This document shows, one piece after another, positions 44,341 to 56,481 of a stretch of 64,000 nt of DNA. A model generated the notes under the pieces. It was not told where the DNA came from, made no database searches, and saw nothing but the letters and a program-made list of their open reading frames with translations. Each line of letters opens with the position of its first letter. The first letter of the stretch is position 1. Source of the stretch: Tillandsia leiboldiana (lineage: Eukaryota > Streptophyta > Magnoliopsida > Poales > Bromeliaceae); contig CM055066.1 in the NCBI GenBank assembly GCA_029204045.2, positions 46,906,745-46,970,744 of the forward strand, in the 5' to 3' direction. The translations under genes were made by a program, and so were the position numbers.

Positions 44341-45520
44341 TGTTGGTTTTTATTATATTTAGGATCCACACGGATCTAAATAGGTACTATCAAACAACTA
44401 GAGGGGGGGTGAATAGGTGTAATACTTATAAAACCAATCTCAGTGCAAAATAAAAACCAATGCGGAAAATAAAAACAACACACCGAGATTTACGTGGAAA
44501 CTCCAATCCAGGAGAAAAACCACGGGACCAACACGCAATAACAATCCACTAAGAAAATGAAGAATAACAAGGTGATTACCGACTCCACGGACTCGACCCC
44601 TCCTTCAACTTCTTCGGACCTTGCGCTCACCGATTGCACGTCCACTGCACACGTTCGAATCCACGAACGCCACTCGAATCCACGAGCACACGTTTCGAAT
44701 CCACGAAACGCCTTCAACACACTGAATCCACGATGCCATGTCGAATCCACGACGCAAACTCAGCCGATAAGAATATTGGCTTCGATGGTGATCCTTTGCT
44801 TAGATTATCATTGAAGAACCGTAGAAGGAATCTCTAAGTAAAGACTAGATCAATTCGACAAAAGATAAATCTTGGAAGAACCGTCGAATTGACCTAAAAG
44901 AGGCTAAAAGAAGAACGATAAAAAACCTAGCCTCTAGGGTTGCTCTCAAGTGTTTTATTAATTAATCGGTAGTTCTTGAGAAACCCTAAGTGTCTATTTA
45001 TAGGTTAGAAACCTTTGGAAAGAGATAAGCATCAAAAACTGACTTAACAGAATTTTTCCCGCACGGCAGTCCGAACTGGATTGGCTGATCCGGACTGTCG
45101 TCCTTTTTTCAGCAATTCCTGAAAAAACAAGGTTCGGGGTCCGGACTGGAATCCACGGTCTGGACTGGATTAACAAAACAGTCCTGAACAGAATTTCCAG
45201 TCCTGAACGGATTTCCTGAAAAAACAGTTTTTGACTTTTATGCAATGAAAACTTATCCAAGTGTTTCTAAACTACTCAAATGTATTCGGATCACCAAAAT
45301 TATTTAGTTAAACGTACCTCATCAATCCAAATCCATTTTCCTTGAGATTGATATATATGATCCACAATTCTTCAACTTCAATCTTCAAGACTCAAAACAC
45401 TGAGTGTCAACTTGAGCTCTTGTTGAATCTTCTCTGAGTCTTCAATTACGGATTGACAATTTGATCACTTCAAGACTCCGACTCAACTCACGAAATATGC
45501 CAACACAAAAAGCCGTAACA
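44341..45520 (-). repeat. CopA 3' LTR
   Basis: Minus strand: starts TGTTACGGCTTTTTGTG, ends AAAAACCAACA. It has a TATA box TATAAATAG at 44994-45003 and, just upstream of it, a cluster of TCCGGACTGG-type motifs (45065-45220). Confidence 0.92.
44994..45003 (-). promoter_or_regulatory. CopA LTR TATA box with upstream motif cluster
   Basis: CTATAAATAG on the minus strand, also at 49714-49723 in the other LTR. Motifs TCCGGACTGG and GTCCTGAACRGA repeat over the 60-230 bp upstream (45065-45220), an arrangement expected of U3 enhancer repeats. Confidence 0.7.
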
Positions 45521-47071
45521 ATCTCCCCCTTGGCAATTTCGTGACAAAACCCAAAAATACATAAAACGCTCAAGACACTCATCTTTAACCAAAAAATCGA
45601 AACTCAATGTCATCACCAAAACATTGACTTTCTTTGCGTGAAAGATCCAATAAACAAAAATTACATTTGAACCAGTCTTAGAACAAACTCTATGACTTAG
45701 GACTTGGAGTCTTAAAGTGATGTAGTTCCTGCAAAACAAAACTCCAAACAAAATCAAAAGTCAGTCGTTAGAAATTAAATGTAAATCCTACATTTGATTT
45801 GTCCTTTTGGTTCTTTTTATTTTTTCGGCTCCTTTTTCATCATCTCCCCCTATCTCGATGATCTCTTCTCCCCCTATCTCGATGATCTCTTCTCCCCCAT
45901 TTCTCTTCTCCCCCTTTTTGTCACAAATTGTCAAATAGTGAACATACTAGACAAAAGGAAATCACTAACAGCATTAGTTCATAGAGAAAGAGAGATAAAA
46001 GCTCAGTTCCGGTATATAACAAAAACGCAGATTTCGTACCGGTCCTCGAAGGCAAAAATCACAAAAATTCTTGAAACAAATCCAAATTTTGAAATCTTTC
46101 AAATACCGATTTGCATTCCATCAAGAAAATAATTTAAGTGCATGAAAATAATATGAGATAACATAGATGTCATTCAATCCAATTAATTTTACAAAAATTA
46201 AAAAGATTTACTCCAAAATCATGAAAAACAAAGATAAGACATTATAAACCATTTTTCATATTATATACGTCAAACACAAGTCATCAAAAATAATCTTGAG
46301 ATCCAAAGTCTATCAAGATGGAACGGATTTACAAAGATGACTTACAGAGATTTCCAAATGACATCAATTTGAATTTTACCCTTCTAAATTGAGATATGCA
46401 CTAAAATACCTAAGGGTGGCTCTTTGAGCATCTTTTAACTATCCCACCTTATACCAACCAAGAGATTGTTCAAAATAAGAACTTTGAATTTAAATCTCCG
46501 AATGCTTTAACTAAACAAAATTCATAAATATTTTTCAAGCATCCAAAACATGTGGTAGCTTCACACACTAACCGGACGACCGGGGTGGCAGCTCTTTCCA
46601 ACATGTGGTGGTAGTTTTCACACTCCTTTCGGATGTAACTCTTTCCACATCTTTTGCAATTCATTTCATTACCCTTGTATGAAAATACAATCTCTTATGT
46701 GAAAGAATTAAATCCCAAATTTTAGTCTATCGGTTGTCTCATATTTATCACAAAGAACTCACACAACCGAGATAGAATAATCATCTAAAGATCACACATG
46801 ATTACTAAAATTTGATGAATATAATTATCAAAAACTCTTATAATGAAGTATCTTCAAGAATTATGATTATAGAGTAAAGTTGATAATTCATATAAAATTA
46901 AATTGGAGTGATTGACAGTGAAATCCTTTTTATTCAATGCACTTGTTCGTTAAAACCCTTTTGTTCAAAAACAAAACATAAAAACAAAGAGCATTGAAAA
47001 CATGCAATGCAGAGATTTAGAAAAATATGAAAGGAAAACTAATCAAAGCATTACATACAGTCATAAGCTAT
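45521..47071 (-). other. CopA 3' non-coding region with reiterated polypurine tracts
   Basis: PPT AAGGGGGAGAT on the minus strand at 45521-45531. Four more PPT-like words (GGGGGAGAAGAG or similar) lie at about 45843-45918, two of them within a 24-bp tandem repeat (45851, 45875). A 64-codon frame at 46664-46470 (CKRCGKSYIRKECENYHHML) is also found in CopB. The rest is A/T-rich with no recognised gene. Confidence 0.75.
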
Positions 47072-49027
47072 TTAGAACTTAAGACATGGAAAGATATCAC
47101 CTTTCCGTATCCAAAAACGTCGGATTTTGGGTTGTCTTGATTCATTGTGGTTGGGAGATGATAGCTTTGACTGTTGGTCCACCTTAGGTCTTTGCCTCGC
47201 AATGATCCACTTGTATGATTGATGTTGTGGCTCGAACCTTTGGTGGATTGAGCGAACTCCATTGAATTGATGTGTCTTTTGATTCCGTTGAGTTCGCTCC
47301 GTAGATGAAGTTGCCGAAGAATTCCTCTTTCTCTTTTTCGGGCACGACTTCATCAAGTGTCCTTCAAGTCCACATTGGTGACAAGTTCTTCCTTTCAATT
47401 TAGTTGTGGAACTTGAAGCCTTCACAGTTTGGTTCTTTTTAAATCCCAAACCAACCTTGCTCGTTTGACCTAATCCGGACATACAATCAAGTATCTTAGA
47501 ACCGGTTGAAAGCCTTTGTATGTCGGATTTAAGTTGATGAACTTGCTTGGTCAAAGCTTGATTGGTGGCATGAATTTCCTCAAACTGTTTTTCTAGAAAA
47601 CCAATCTTGTCCATATATGATTTAGCATTTGTCTCCGATTGGTTTAACTTTTGTTGGAGGATTTTATTGTTATCCAATAAACGTTCTCGTTCCTCCTCGA
47701 GATCATGAAGTTTTGTCTTGAAAGCATGATTCTCGTCTTTAGCCTCTAGTCGTTGCTTCCTCAACTTCTTGATATGCTTGGCCATCTTCTTAGATTCCGC
47801 AAGAAGTTGTTGATATGCCTCAACGAGTTCTTCTTTGTCCGACTCCCCCTCACTTGATGACTCTCCATCGAATGTTGATGTTTCATACAAAATCAAAGGA
47901 GCAGAGTCAGTGATTTGAGATGATAAGCAAAAATTAGAAGAGAGAATTTGAGAAGCATGAAAGGCAACGACTTTTTCCTCTTTACTTGAGGTCGATTCAT
48001 TAGAAATAGAATCGTCCCAAGTTTTCGCTTGTAAAGCTTTCTTTTTATATGATTTCGGAGAAGGACAATCCGTTGAAATATGGTCTTAGCCTTTGCATCT
48101 ATAACATCGGATTTCCCCTTCGAATTCATCTTTTTTCTTAGAAGGTTTTGCAAAGCTTTTGAGGTTAGAGGATTTAGAACCCGATGATCCTTTAGATGGT
48201 TTCGAGGATGAAGATCCATCGGTTCGATTCTTCCAAAACTTCCGACGAAATTTCTTTATGATCCGCGCCAATTGTTCTTCAAAATCGGCAAAAGAGATTT
48301 CATCGTCGGAACTTGATTCGCCATCTTCTTCCCTTGTTGATTTGAATGCAACACCTGTAAGCTTAGAAGAAGACTTGGAAGAAACTTGATTAGTAGGAAA
48401 AGTCATTTCATAAGTTTGCAAAGCACCTACTAATTCCTCTACTCTCATCTCATCCGGATGACTGACGGTTTCAATGGCGGTAACCTTTGCCCTAAACTGT
48501 TCCGGAAGAGTCCGAAGTATCTTTCTTACAATTTTCTACTCCGAGATCTTTTCTCCTAAATTAGCACAAGTATTGATTACATCTTGAAGTCTAGTGTAAT
48601 AATCTGTAAACAATTCATGCTCTTCCATATGAATAGAGTCAAATTGACTTGTAAGCATCTGTAGCTTTTGAATTTTTACTAGATTAGTACCCTCATGTGT
48701 AATTTTGAGAATATCCCAAATTTTCTTCACGGTTTCACACGCGGAAATTCGTGTGAACTCAGTCGAGGAAAGAGAATTAAATAGAGAGTTCATACCTTTC
48801 CCATTGTAAGAAGATCTTTCGAATTCCTCTTTGGACCATCTAGAGCGAGGTTTTGGGGTAGTAGAATTTCCTACTTCCTCAACAGGATGCACCCAACCGT
48901 ATTCCACGGATTGCCATACTCGCTCAACAATTGCGATGAGAAAGGCTCTCATCCGCACTTTCCAATAAACATAATTAGTCCCATCAAAAAGATGAGGTCT
49001 ATAAATATTACCACTTTCACCCGACAT
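47072..49027 (-). pseudogene. CopA gag (copia type, two CCHC knuckles), two in-frame stops
   Basis: ATG at 49027 (MSGESGNIYRPHLFDGTNY), 21 bases after the PBS. The N-terminal half is a copia-type Gag (YWKVRMRAFLIAI; FTRISACETVKKIWDIL; LQMLTSQFDSIHMEEHEL). A Ser/Lys/Glu-rich linker follows, then knuckle one (CYRCKG, stop, DHISTDC), then a long Glu/Lys/Gln coiled coil (LVEAYQQLLAESKKMAKHIK onward) and knuckle two (CHQCGLEGHLMKSC). Length is about 650 codons. Stops lie at about 48536-48538 (after GEKISE) and about 48086-48088 (TAA inside knuckle one). CopB has sense codons at both. No pol frame follows. Confidence 0.9.
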
Positions 49028-49061
49028 GATAGATAAACCTAAAACCCGCTCTGATACCAAT

Positions 49062-50239
49062 TGTTGGTTTTTATTATATTTAAGATCCACACGGATCTAA
49101 ATAGGTACTATCAAACAACTAGAGGGGGGGTGAATAGGTGTAATACTTATAAAACCAATCTCAGTGCAAAATAAAAACCAATGCGGAAAATAAAAACAAC
49201 ACACCGAGATTTACGTGGAAACTCCAATCCAGGAGAAAAACCATGGGACCAACACGCAATAACAATCCACTAAGAAAATGAAGAATAACAAGGTGATTAC
49301 CGACTCCACGGACTCGACCCCTCCTTCAACTTCTTCGAACCTTGCGCTCACCGATTACACGTCCACTGCACACGTTCGAATCCACGAACGCCACTCGAAT
49401 CCACGAGCACACGTTTCGAATCCACGATACGCCTTCAACACACCGAATCCACGATGCCACGTCGAATCCACGACGCAAACTAGACGATAAGAATATTGGC
49501 TTCGATGGTGATCCTTTGGTTAGATTATCATTGAAGAACCGTAGAAGGAATCTCTAAGCAAAGACTAGATCAATTTGACAAAAGATAGATCTTGGAAGAA
49601 CCGTCGAATTGACCTAAAAGAGGCTAAAAGAAGAACGATAAAAAACCTAGCCTCTAGGGTTGCTCTCAAGTATTTTATTAATTAATCAGTAGTTCTTGAG
49701 AAACCCTAAGTGTCTATTTATAGGTTAGAAACCTTTGGAAAGAGATAAGCATCAAAAACTGACTTAACAGAATTTTTTCCGCACGGCGGTCCGGACTGGA
49801 TTGGCTGATCCGGACTGTCGTCCTTTTTTCAGCAATTCCTGAAAAAACAAGGTTCGGGGTCCGGACTGGAATCCACGGTCCGGACTGGATTAACAAAATA
49901 GTCCTGAACAGAATTTCCAGTCCTGAACGGATTTCCTGAAAAAACAGTTTTTGACTTTTATGCAATGAAAACTTATCCAAGTGTTTCTAAACTACTCAAA
50001 TGTATTCGGATCACCAAAATTATTTAGTTAAACGCACCTGATCAATCCGAATCCATTTTCCTTGAGATTGATGTATATGATCCACAATTCTTCAACTTCA
50101 ATCTTCAAGACTCAAAACACTGAGTGTCAACTTGAGCTCTTGTTGAATCTTCTCTGAGTCTTCAATTACGGATTGACAATTTGATCACTTCAAGACTCCG
50201 ACTCAACTCACGAAATATGCAAACACAAAAAGCCGTAAC
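49062..50239 (-). repeat. CopA 5' LTR
   Basis: Same ends and length as 44341-45520. TATA box at 49714-49723; motif cluster at about 49785-49930. PBS complement GCTCTGATACCA lies at 49048-49059. Confidence 0.92.
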
Positions 50240-52639
50240 AGCGCGGACCCGGCGCACGGGCGCGTGCGCCAGCCAGCCCCCGCACCGCGCGGCCCACCGG
50301 GCAGGCGTGCACCCGGTGCACGTGTCCGCAGCCCGAAGGCGCGGACCCGGCGCACGAGCGCGTGCGCCAGCCCAGCTCGCAGGCGCGGTCCACGCCTGGG
50401 CGTGCACCCGGTGCTGCCGCCGCGACCGGGAACGTGTGAGCCCGGTGCGCGCTCTGCCCGTGCACCGGCCCGGCCCAATCCGCCTGGTGCACGCGCCCGG
50501 GTGAGCCCGGTCTGCGCTGCCGCCTCCTCTACGCGGTGAACCCGGTCCACGCCTCTGCCCGTGCACCAACCCCCAGCCCGGAAACTCGGTAACTCCGTTT
50601 TGGCCCGTTTTTGGCCCGTTTCGCCTCATTTTTGAACGTTTTTGACCACGACGATACTTTTTATCAACGAATCGTAATGTAGTTCCTTTTGGGACAGAGT
50701 TTGGGACAGTGTTAGCTTATTAATGTTTACCTTGGGGACTTTCTAGGTCCGCGTGCCGATCGATTGGGGACAGGTCAACTGTGGGTGTTCCGATCTAACG
50801 CTGTTCAGGTGGGTGTTCCTTCAAATCCTAACATTTATGAGATATGGTAAAGTTCGTGTATGCATGAATATAATGATATTTACCTTATGATCTCATCTAA
50901 CTCATGTTTTCCATAAGCATATTATTACTAATATCTCTAGCGACTGTGGGCACTCTCCTCCGTCACTGCGGGAATGTGTAAAAGAAATTATGTCTTCACA
51001 TGAACAAAGCAACATATAATTTATAATCGCATCTAACCCCTGTTTTACATAAGCATGTCTACTGTTCATATCTCTGGCGACTACGGGTCGCTCTGGGTAC
51101 GACACACCCACTTACACATGTATGAGCCCAAGGTTTGCTTGCACGCACACCAGCGGTTTGGCCACCGCACTGGTGTATTTTTCTGGAAAAATGGCATGTC
51201 GGCCCGTGTACCCCACGACTAGTGGTGATGGGGACCTCTCACGGCTGCTCCCGTACCGCACGAGCGCCGTGGAGGGGTATAGGCAAATCACGAGAGGCAG
51301 GTGCACAATTGATTGTTACAGGGACAAGTACGTATGTTTGATTGTTACAGGAGCAAGGGCATATGTTTGATTGTACAGGAGCAGATGCACGTGTCTGGCT
51401 CGTTACAGGGTACCGTGGCTCTCTTGAGAGAGGGGGGTAAACATGGACACGTGGGTGGCTCGGTTTGCATTATCTTTAGTTTCCCATTTATCGCATATAT
51501 ATTGTTTACCCTGGTTTATGTTGCATCCTGGTAGTGTCACTGGCTCCACACTCTATGACAGGTTGGTCGGGCGCGGGCACGGGACGGATGTGAGGACGGT
51601 CTAGGAAGATGTTTCGTTTTTAGTATCTCTTTCGAGTGACATTGCGAGGTTTTATTCATGTATATCTCCTTAGTTTTTTCGTGCTGTGTGTGTGGGTTCG
51701 TCTGTGCTCGTGTGGATGCTCAAACTACTGTAGTGACTCTGTGTGCTTGCATACTCTGTAGTTGCCGGCCTATTTTCAAACTAGGAAAAATGTTTGCGAA
51801 AACGGCTTTTAAAACAACGAGTGTCGTGTGGACACCGATTTGGAAACCCATGGATTTATCCTTTCTAAATAACGACGGCCGTGTTAAGTAGTTATAATAC
51901 TCTCTCTTGCCTTTGTGAACGATGATTGTGGTTAAAGTGTGAACGAGCTTACATGCGGGTTGGTATGCCTGTCTAAGTTGAGACTGTCGTGCATGTGGAA
52001 AGGAGACCCCGCTCTCGGGGTCGAGGAATTTGAACATGTGACAGGTCTGGCGTGCACTGGGGGACACTGCAAAAGAAAAAAATTTAATATTTCACGTTTT
52101 CCGTTCTACCGAAAAACCCCCGGGGCGTGACACTCTCTCAGAACGGAAAGACTCAAGATCCTCAGCATCTCGCACAATGGTCGAAGTACTCACAACGACC
52201 CAGGGACCACCGTCAACCCAACGGTTCCCAACAACAATAGTACTGGTCTAATCACAGCTACAAGACTCCACTCAGCTCCCCAGGCACGAGTGCAACAATA
52301 AAAGTACCTGCCTGAAATAACCCAATCAGATGGATCGGTATAGAACCCGGCACTGCCTGCTCTGCTATCGAACTCAAGAACTCATCTGCGGGATACAGAC
52401 CGGCTCCTGACCGGCATGGTCGCATCCCAAAATAAGTAACAGACCGGCTCCTAACCAGCACGGTCGCACAATCCGGAGTGGCACTCGAGGGGAGCGCCCC
52501 ACAAGAGTAAAGTATCACTGTAACAAGTATCACTGTAACAAGTATCACGATATAGCAGCACTGGATCATGACTCTGATCAAAGCGGGAAAATCCATCCAC
52601 TAAAGAAACCCGATCCCCAATCTGATGCACAAGTAACCT

Positions 52640-52780
52640 CCGGTCAACCGCCCAATGTCCACGATCGCCGCAATACCCTGCCATCCACAATCAAATACAA
52701 CAACCAACATCCGGTCAACCGCCCAGTATCCGCGGTTGCCACAACACCCCACAACCCACAATCAAATTCAACTTGTCCCA
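52640..52780. repeat. GypD LTR internal repeat, two units of 71 bp (L3)
   Basis: Units begin CCGGTCAACCGCCCA at 52640 and 52711. See 14651-14830 for the three-unit version. Confidence 0.75.
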
Positions 52781-55131
52781 GACACAGTCTCGACTACACT
52801 ATCCCAAACCCCTGCTCGAACCCGAGCAACATGAACCACAAAACTGTCTAAAAATGAGAAAAGAAACAAAGATGGTTTCTCCTAAGTCTAGTCCCAACAT
52901 GATAGTGTAGCAGTAAAAGATGACCTATCTTGATGTCCATACAAACATGCAATTGTCCTCAAGGAAGATAAAATGGAGTAAATCACATGATCGCTCCACA
53001 AGGTATAACCACATGCCAAAATCACTAATGAACTACTCCTGTCCATAATCCATGATCCATAATAACTCCTTGGAGTAATACCCGCACATAGATACATAAT
53101 CCTGCCCCATCGCATAATCCAATCTCGTAAAAGCCTATGTGCTAACATGGCGTGCTAAATAATCACATAGGGTAGCATTCTTTTAGGTAAGCTTTCACTA
53201 ATCATCAACATGAATATCCACTATTGCAAATGTCATAAGATATAACACGAATATAAATCTTGCAATTCCTTTTACAATTACCAGGCCTAAGCTTGCCCCT
53301 CAATCACATATATTGTACCCTAAACATGCATGCATTCTATCAGATAGAATTAGAGAACCGTCTACCGGTTCTGGGGACGAAGCAACCCACCTGAAACGCT
53401 TTCCGCAGGCAAAACCGAAGTCGGTGAAGTGCGCAGTCACTCACTAACAAAATTCGTCGAAACTGCACCCTCGGTACACAGTCGCACAAGCCCCTGCTCC
53501 AACCAACATCACAACCACAACACACTAATCAATACCCCACACACACATCAAACAGCGTTTGCTGTTTTTACAAAAAAACAAAGTGGAAGGGGATTTTCAC
53601 CTGCATGCAGTCCTCCAAAAAATCCAGAAAAATAACGGTTGCGATCCTCGCGACGAGTAGATCCAAATCGAGTATTTATACACCTCGTTCCGACACCTAT
53701 AGGCCAAGAAACAATTACAACAACATGGTAAGCCAACATCCTCACGAACACAAGCCTGCAGAAAAATCAGTCCCAAAGAAGCTTAATTATCACCTTCGAA
53801 GAGTCCTCCAAAAATTCCAATAAAAATACGAGCGCGTTCCTCTCGAAGTGTAGATGCTGATCGAGTCCTCATACATCCCGATCCGGTGACCGTAGGCCGA
53901 GAAATTCCAACATTACTCCACCGCTGTCCTAATACCTCGCTGCAGTACAAGGGGTCAAAAGGTACCTCGGGAACACCACCAAAAACTTGAAACAGAGCGA
54001 AGTGATCAACATGGAAATTGAAGGTGTACCTCTCATGAACACGCTGCCGTGAAAATCGGCTCAAAATTCCATCGGCGTAGCTCAGGGGGCCTCGCGCATT
54101 GAAAAGTAACGGTAGAAGCCAAAAACGAAGGGGCATCAAAGTGCGCCGCGTCGCAGAAAATGCCGATGCCACGGCCTCCAAAAATACCCAAGATCCTTCA
54201 AAGTGTGGAGGAGAAGATCGTGAAGTGCTCTGCTAAAGGGGGACTCTGAGAACTGCCAAAAATCCCGCACACATGGCCCCGAATGCCTATTTATAAGCTG
54301 AAATCCGGACAAAAAATACACATTGGGGGACATTTAACGCCCGATCCAGCCGTCCATCCAGCGCCCGGATTCGCCTGATTGCACCATGTCACCCCCGAAC
54401 AGCCAACACGTCACCCCCGAACAGCCAATAGCCGAACCTGCCACACGCAATGCGCCGCGTGGCCCGCGCGGGCGCTGAAGCGTGACGCGTCCACGCGCGC
54501 GAACCCGTGCGTCAATGCATCGGTCGCCGCGCCCACGTGCGCTCTTGCCGCGTCGCCCGCGCCCTACTGCGCACGCATCCCGAGGCACCCTCACCCGACA
54601 CCATCGATCGTGCCTGATGCGCCAGCCACTCCCCTGCTGCCACGCATCCAACGTGAACCACTCGAAAGACGCCACGTGGCACACGCCCCCGCTGCACCGC
54701 GCTCGCCCGCGCGCCTGCCCGCGCCCTCTCCCGTGGGCAGGGCCCACTGCACCGCGCCTCCTGCTCCGCCACGTGGTGTACGGCGCCAATAGGACGCCGC
54801 CACGTGGCACACCCTCGGTCCACCGGTCCACCGTGCACCCGAAAACACTAGAAATCTTCCGGGTGTCCGTTTTTAGGCGTCCGGACTTAGAAAAATACAA
54901 CCAAGTAGTCGATTTCCATCGTTTTTCCACGCTGAATCCAAATCCGATGTCCGTTTCACGCGAAACCACTTCTAAAATTTGACGGGGCATCCGAATTCAC
55001 TCGAGATCTATTCAATGCACTGAGTCCACTTCTTGAGTCCGATACGCGCACAAACACCCCCAACACTCAACATAAGCCCCAAGAAGCTTCTGATCCGCAG
55101 TAAACCTATCGCGGGGATTCGGGTCCTCACA

Positions 55132-55994
55132 GGCCCGATGGCAGGAGCCGATCATGATAAAAACCCAGAAACGGCGGATATAAAGGGTGGATTCTGATGC
55201 AAGGAACAACGGCGCGACGGCCCAATGGCCGTGGTCAAACCTAAGGCAGGAACAGCTCATGCATCGACACCCAGTTGCGCCGATGCGGCATGGCCATGAG
55301 GCCGGAGGCTTTACCGTGTCGCCTCAGAAAAAAACACTGATGCTTTGATCGGTGGTGGCCAAGCCGACAGACGAAGCCGTCCGGCTAGAGCTGGACGCTC
55401 GCTTGAAGGCTCTAGAGGCTGTAATAAGGCGCAGCCAAGAAGCGCCGGAAGAGCGACAAGGTGCCGAGGGGCCTACCCAGCGGGACCTACCAAGCGGGAC
55501 CTCAGTAGGGTTGTTCGACGCGAGAGGTGGCCACCGAGGGATGACGAAGAGGTCCCTACACCATCTTAGGTTGAGATAAAGGTTGAAGAAAAGAAGTTGC
55601 AGACCAACATCATGTCGGTCGATGAAGACCCGGATTAGATCTCATTCGTCCGGGTGACCGAGGAGGGAGTGCAAGTTAAACTCCTGGGAGATGCGAGCCA
55701 TTGGCAGTAGGTGATGAGCCACCACAGTGGATTAAATGGCATATCCACAACCAATAGCCAAGGCCCCAACGAAGCCTCGGGGGCAGTAGCCGACCTAAGT
55801 GGCCAGCGAAGAACCCGCTTCGGCTACTTCACCACTAGCCGAAGATTCGGTCGAGAGAGCTGAAGAAAAAATGAATAGGCCGCGTGGCAACCGGGTGTGA
55901 AAGAATGATCCTAGGCATCATTATGCACTCCGAAATTTTTACTCAACTTCGACAATCACCCGAACGGCACATCAGGCGATTGCTGAGGGGGCAT
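55132..55994 (+). other. Unassigned retrotransposon remnant ending in a polypurine tract
   Basis: Unrelated to GypD. Short plus-strand frames exist (55352-55579, Ala/Glu/Arg-rich; a later broken stretch reading VEEKKLQTNIMSVDEDPD) but none matches a protein I can name. The end TGCTGAGGGGGCAT followed by TGTTGAGACCAACA looks like the PPT/LTR junction typical of plant gypsy elements of the Tat type, so this is probably the 3' internal end of such an element. The left side is cut by GypD L3 at 55131. Confidence 0.45.
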
Positions 55995-56481
55995 TGTTGA
56001 GACCAACATTTTTCGCCACCTAAGGAAGTGACATGTGGCGTATATCATCGGCTAAGGGCATCTGCCGATAAGTGAATAAGTCAACAAAGAGGGACCCGCG
56101 TCTTGACCATGACCGACCTCAGTCACGTGAGAATGCGCAACGTGGTATACGCCATCGGCTAAAGGCATTAGCCTATAGGAGAAGTAACCGAAGAAGATCC
56201 CCCGCCTCATCTAGGGTCAACTTCGACAGAAGACAACCACCAAACCGCTTTAGTCAAGCAACGAAGAAGGTGAAAGTCAGAGCCAGCCTTCGGTGGCTCG
56301 AGCCAAAAAAAGGGAAGACCTCGAAAGGAAAGAGTGCGAGATTTAGGCGTGAATTTCGTAACAGCTTCCGGAACAGCAAGTGACGCCCAGCATTGGAAAG
56401 CGCCGCAGATCACGCTTCGGCGCAATAATTAGGGGTTGAACCTAGACGGGAAACGACTACAATCCTATTAAGGAGAATCAT
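55995..56481 (+). repeat. LTR start, possible Tat-type gypsy element
   Basis: Starts TGTTGAGACC after the purine tract. It has an imperfect repeat about 106 bp apart (GGCGTATATCATCGGCTAAG near 56037 and GGTATACGCCATCGGCTAAA near 56143). It stops at 56481 where another LTR starts. No gene is seen. Confidence 0.5.

Larger units (their letters stand above)
44341..50239 (-). mobile_element. CopA: Gag-only Ty1/copia-type retrotransposon (TR-GAG-like)
   Basis: LTRs 44341-45520 and 49062-50239 (about 1180 bp, about 2 percent different by eye), TSD GCGCG at 44336-44340 and 50240-50244. Element reads on the minus strand: 5' LTR is the right one, PBS 49048-49059, gag 49027-47072, then 1.55 kb of non-coding DNA and the polypurine tract at 45521-45531. 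No integrase, RT or RNase H motif is found. Elements that keep terminal repeats and gag only have been described in plants as TR-GAG; this copy fits that definition. The Gag frame has two stops. Confidence 0.9.
29955..52132 (+). mobile_element. GypC: Ty3/gypsy element carrying two nested elements
   Basis: Bounded by the TSD CTCTC (29950-29954 and 52133-52137). The junction restores the GypD text CACGCTCTCTCTCAGAACGG seen at 14093-14112. The 5' LTR is 29955-32693, PBS 32701-32711, internal 32694-43497, and 3' LTR 43498-52132, with TG...CA ends. GypN sits in pol and CopA in the 3' LTR. Subtracting CopA gives a 3' LTR of about 2.73 kb against 2739 bp for the 5' LTR. Gag and pol are decayed: the RT core and the last third of the integrase core are deleted. 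This is a dead copy, older than the two elements it carries. Confidence 0.92.
43498..52132 (+). repeat. GypC 3' LTR, split by CopA
   Basis: 43498-44340 and 50240-52132 together equal the 5' LTR. The TATA-like TTATATAG is at about 43803-43810 and the CAG/GTGGGT block at 50806-50814. The end CCGGGGCGTGACA is at 52132. Open frames in it (for example 44186-43800 minus) are shared with the 5' LTR but show no protein-like feature. Confidence 0.92.
29078..55131 (-). repeat. GypD LTR copy L3 (about 3.9 kb, interrupted by GypC)
   Basis: The minus-strand LTR starts TGTGAGGACCC at 55131 and ends CCGGGGCGTGACA at 29078. Its own sequence is 29078-29954 and 52133-55131; the rest is GypC with its nested elements. 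A TATA box (TATAAATAG, minus) is at 54286-54295 and the CAG/GTGGGT block at 53385-53393. The sequence right of 55131 is unrelated to that left of L2, and no shared 5-bp repeat is seen (CGCAG against GGCCC). No gene is seen in it. Confidence 0.85.

Noticed and set aside
55352..55579. 75-codon plus frame as a possible host gene
   Set aside because: Too short, no domain, and it sits a few hundred bases before a PPT/LTR junction; kept only as part of an unassigned remnant.
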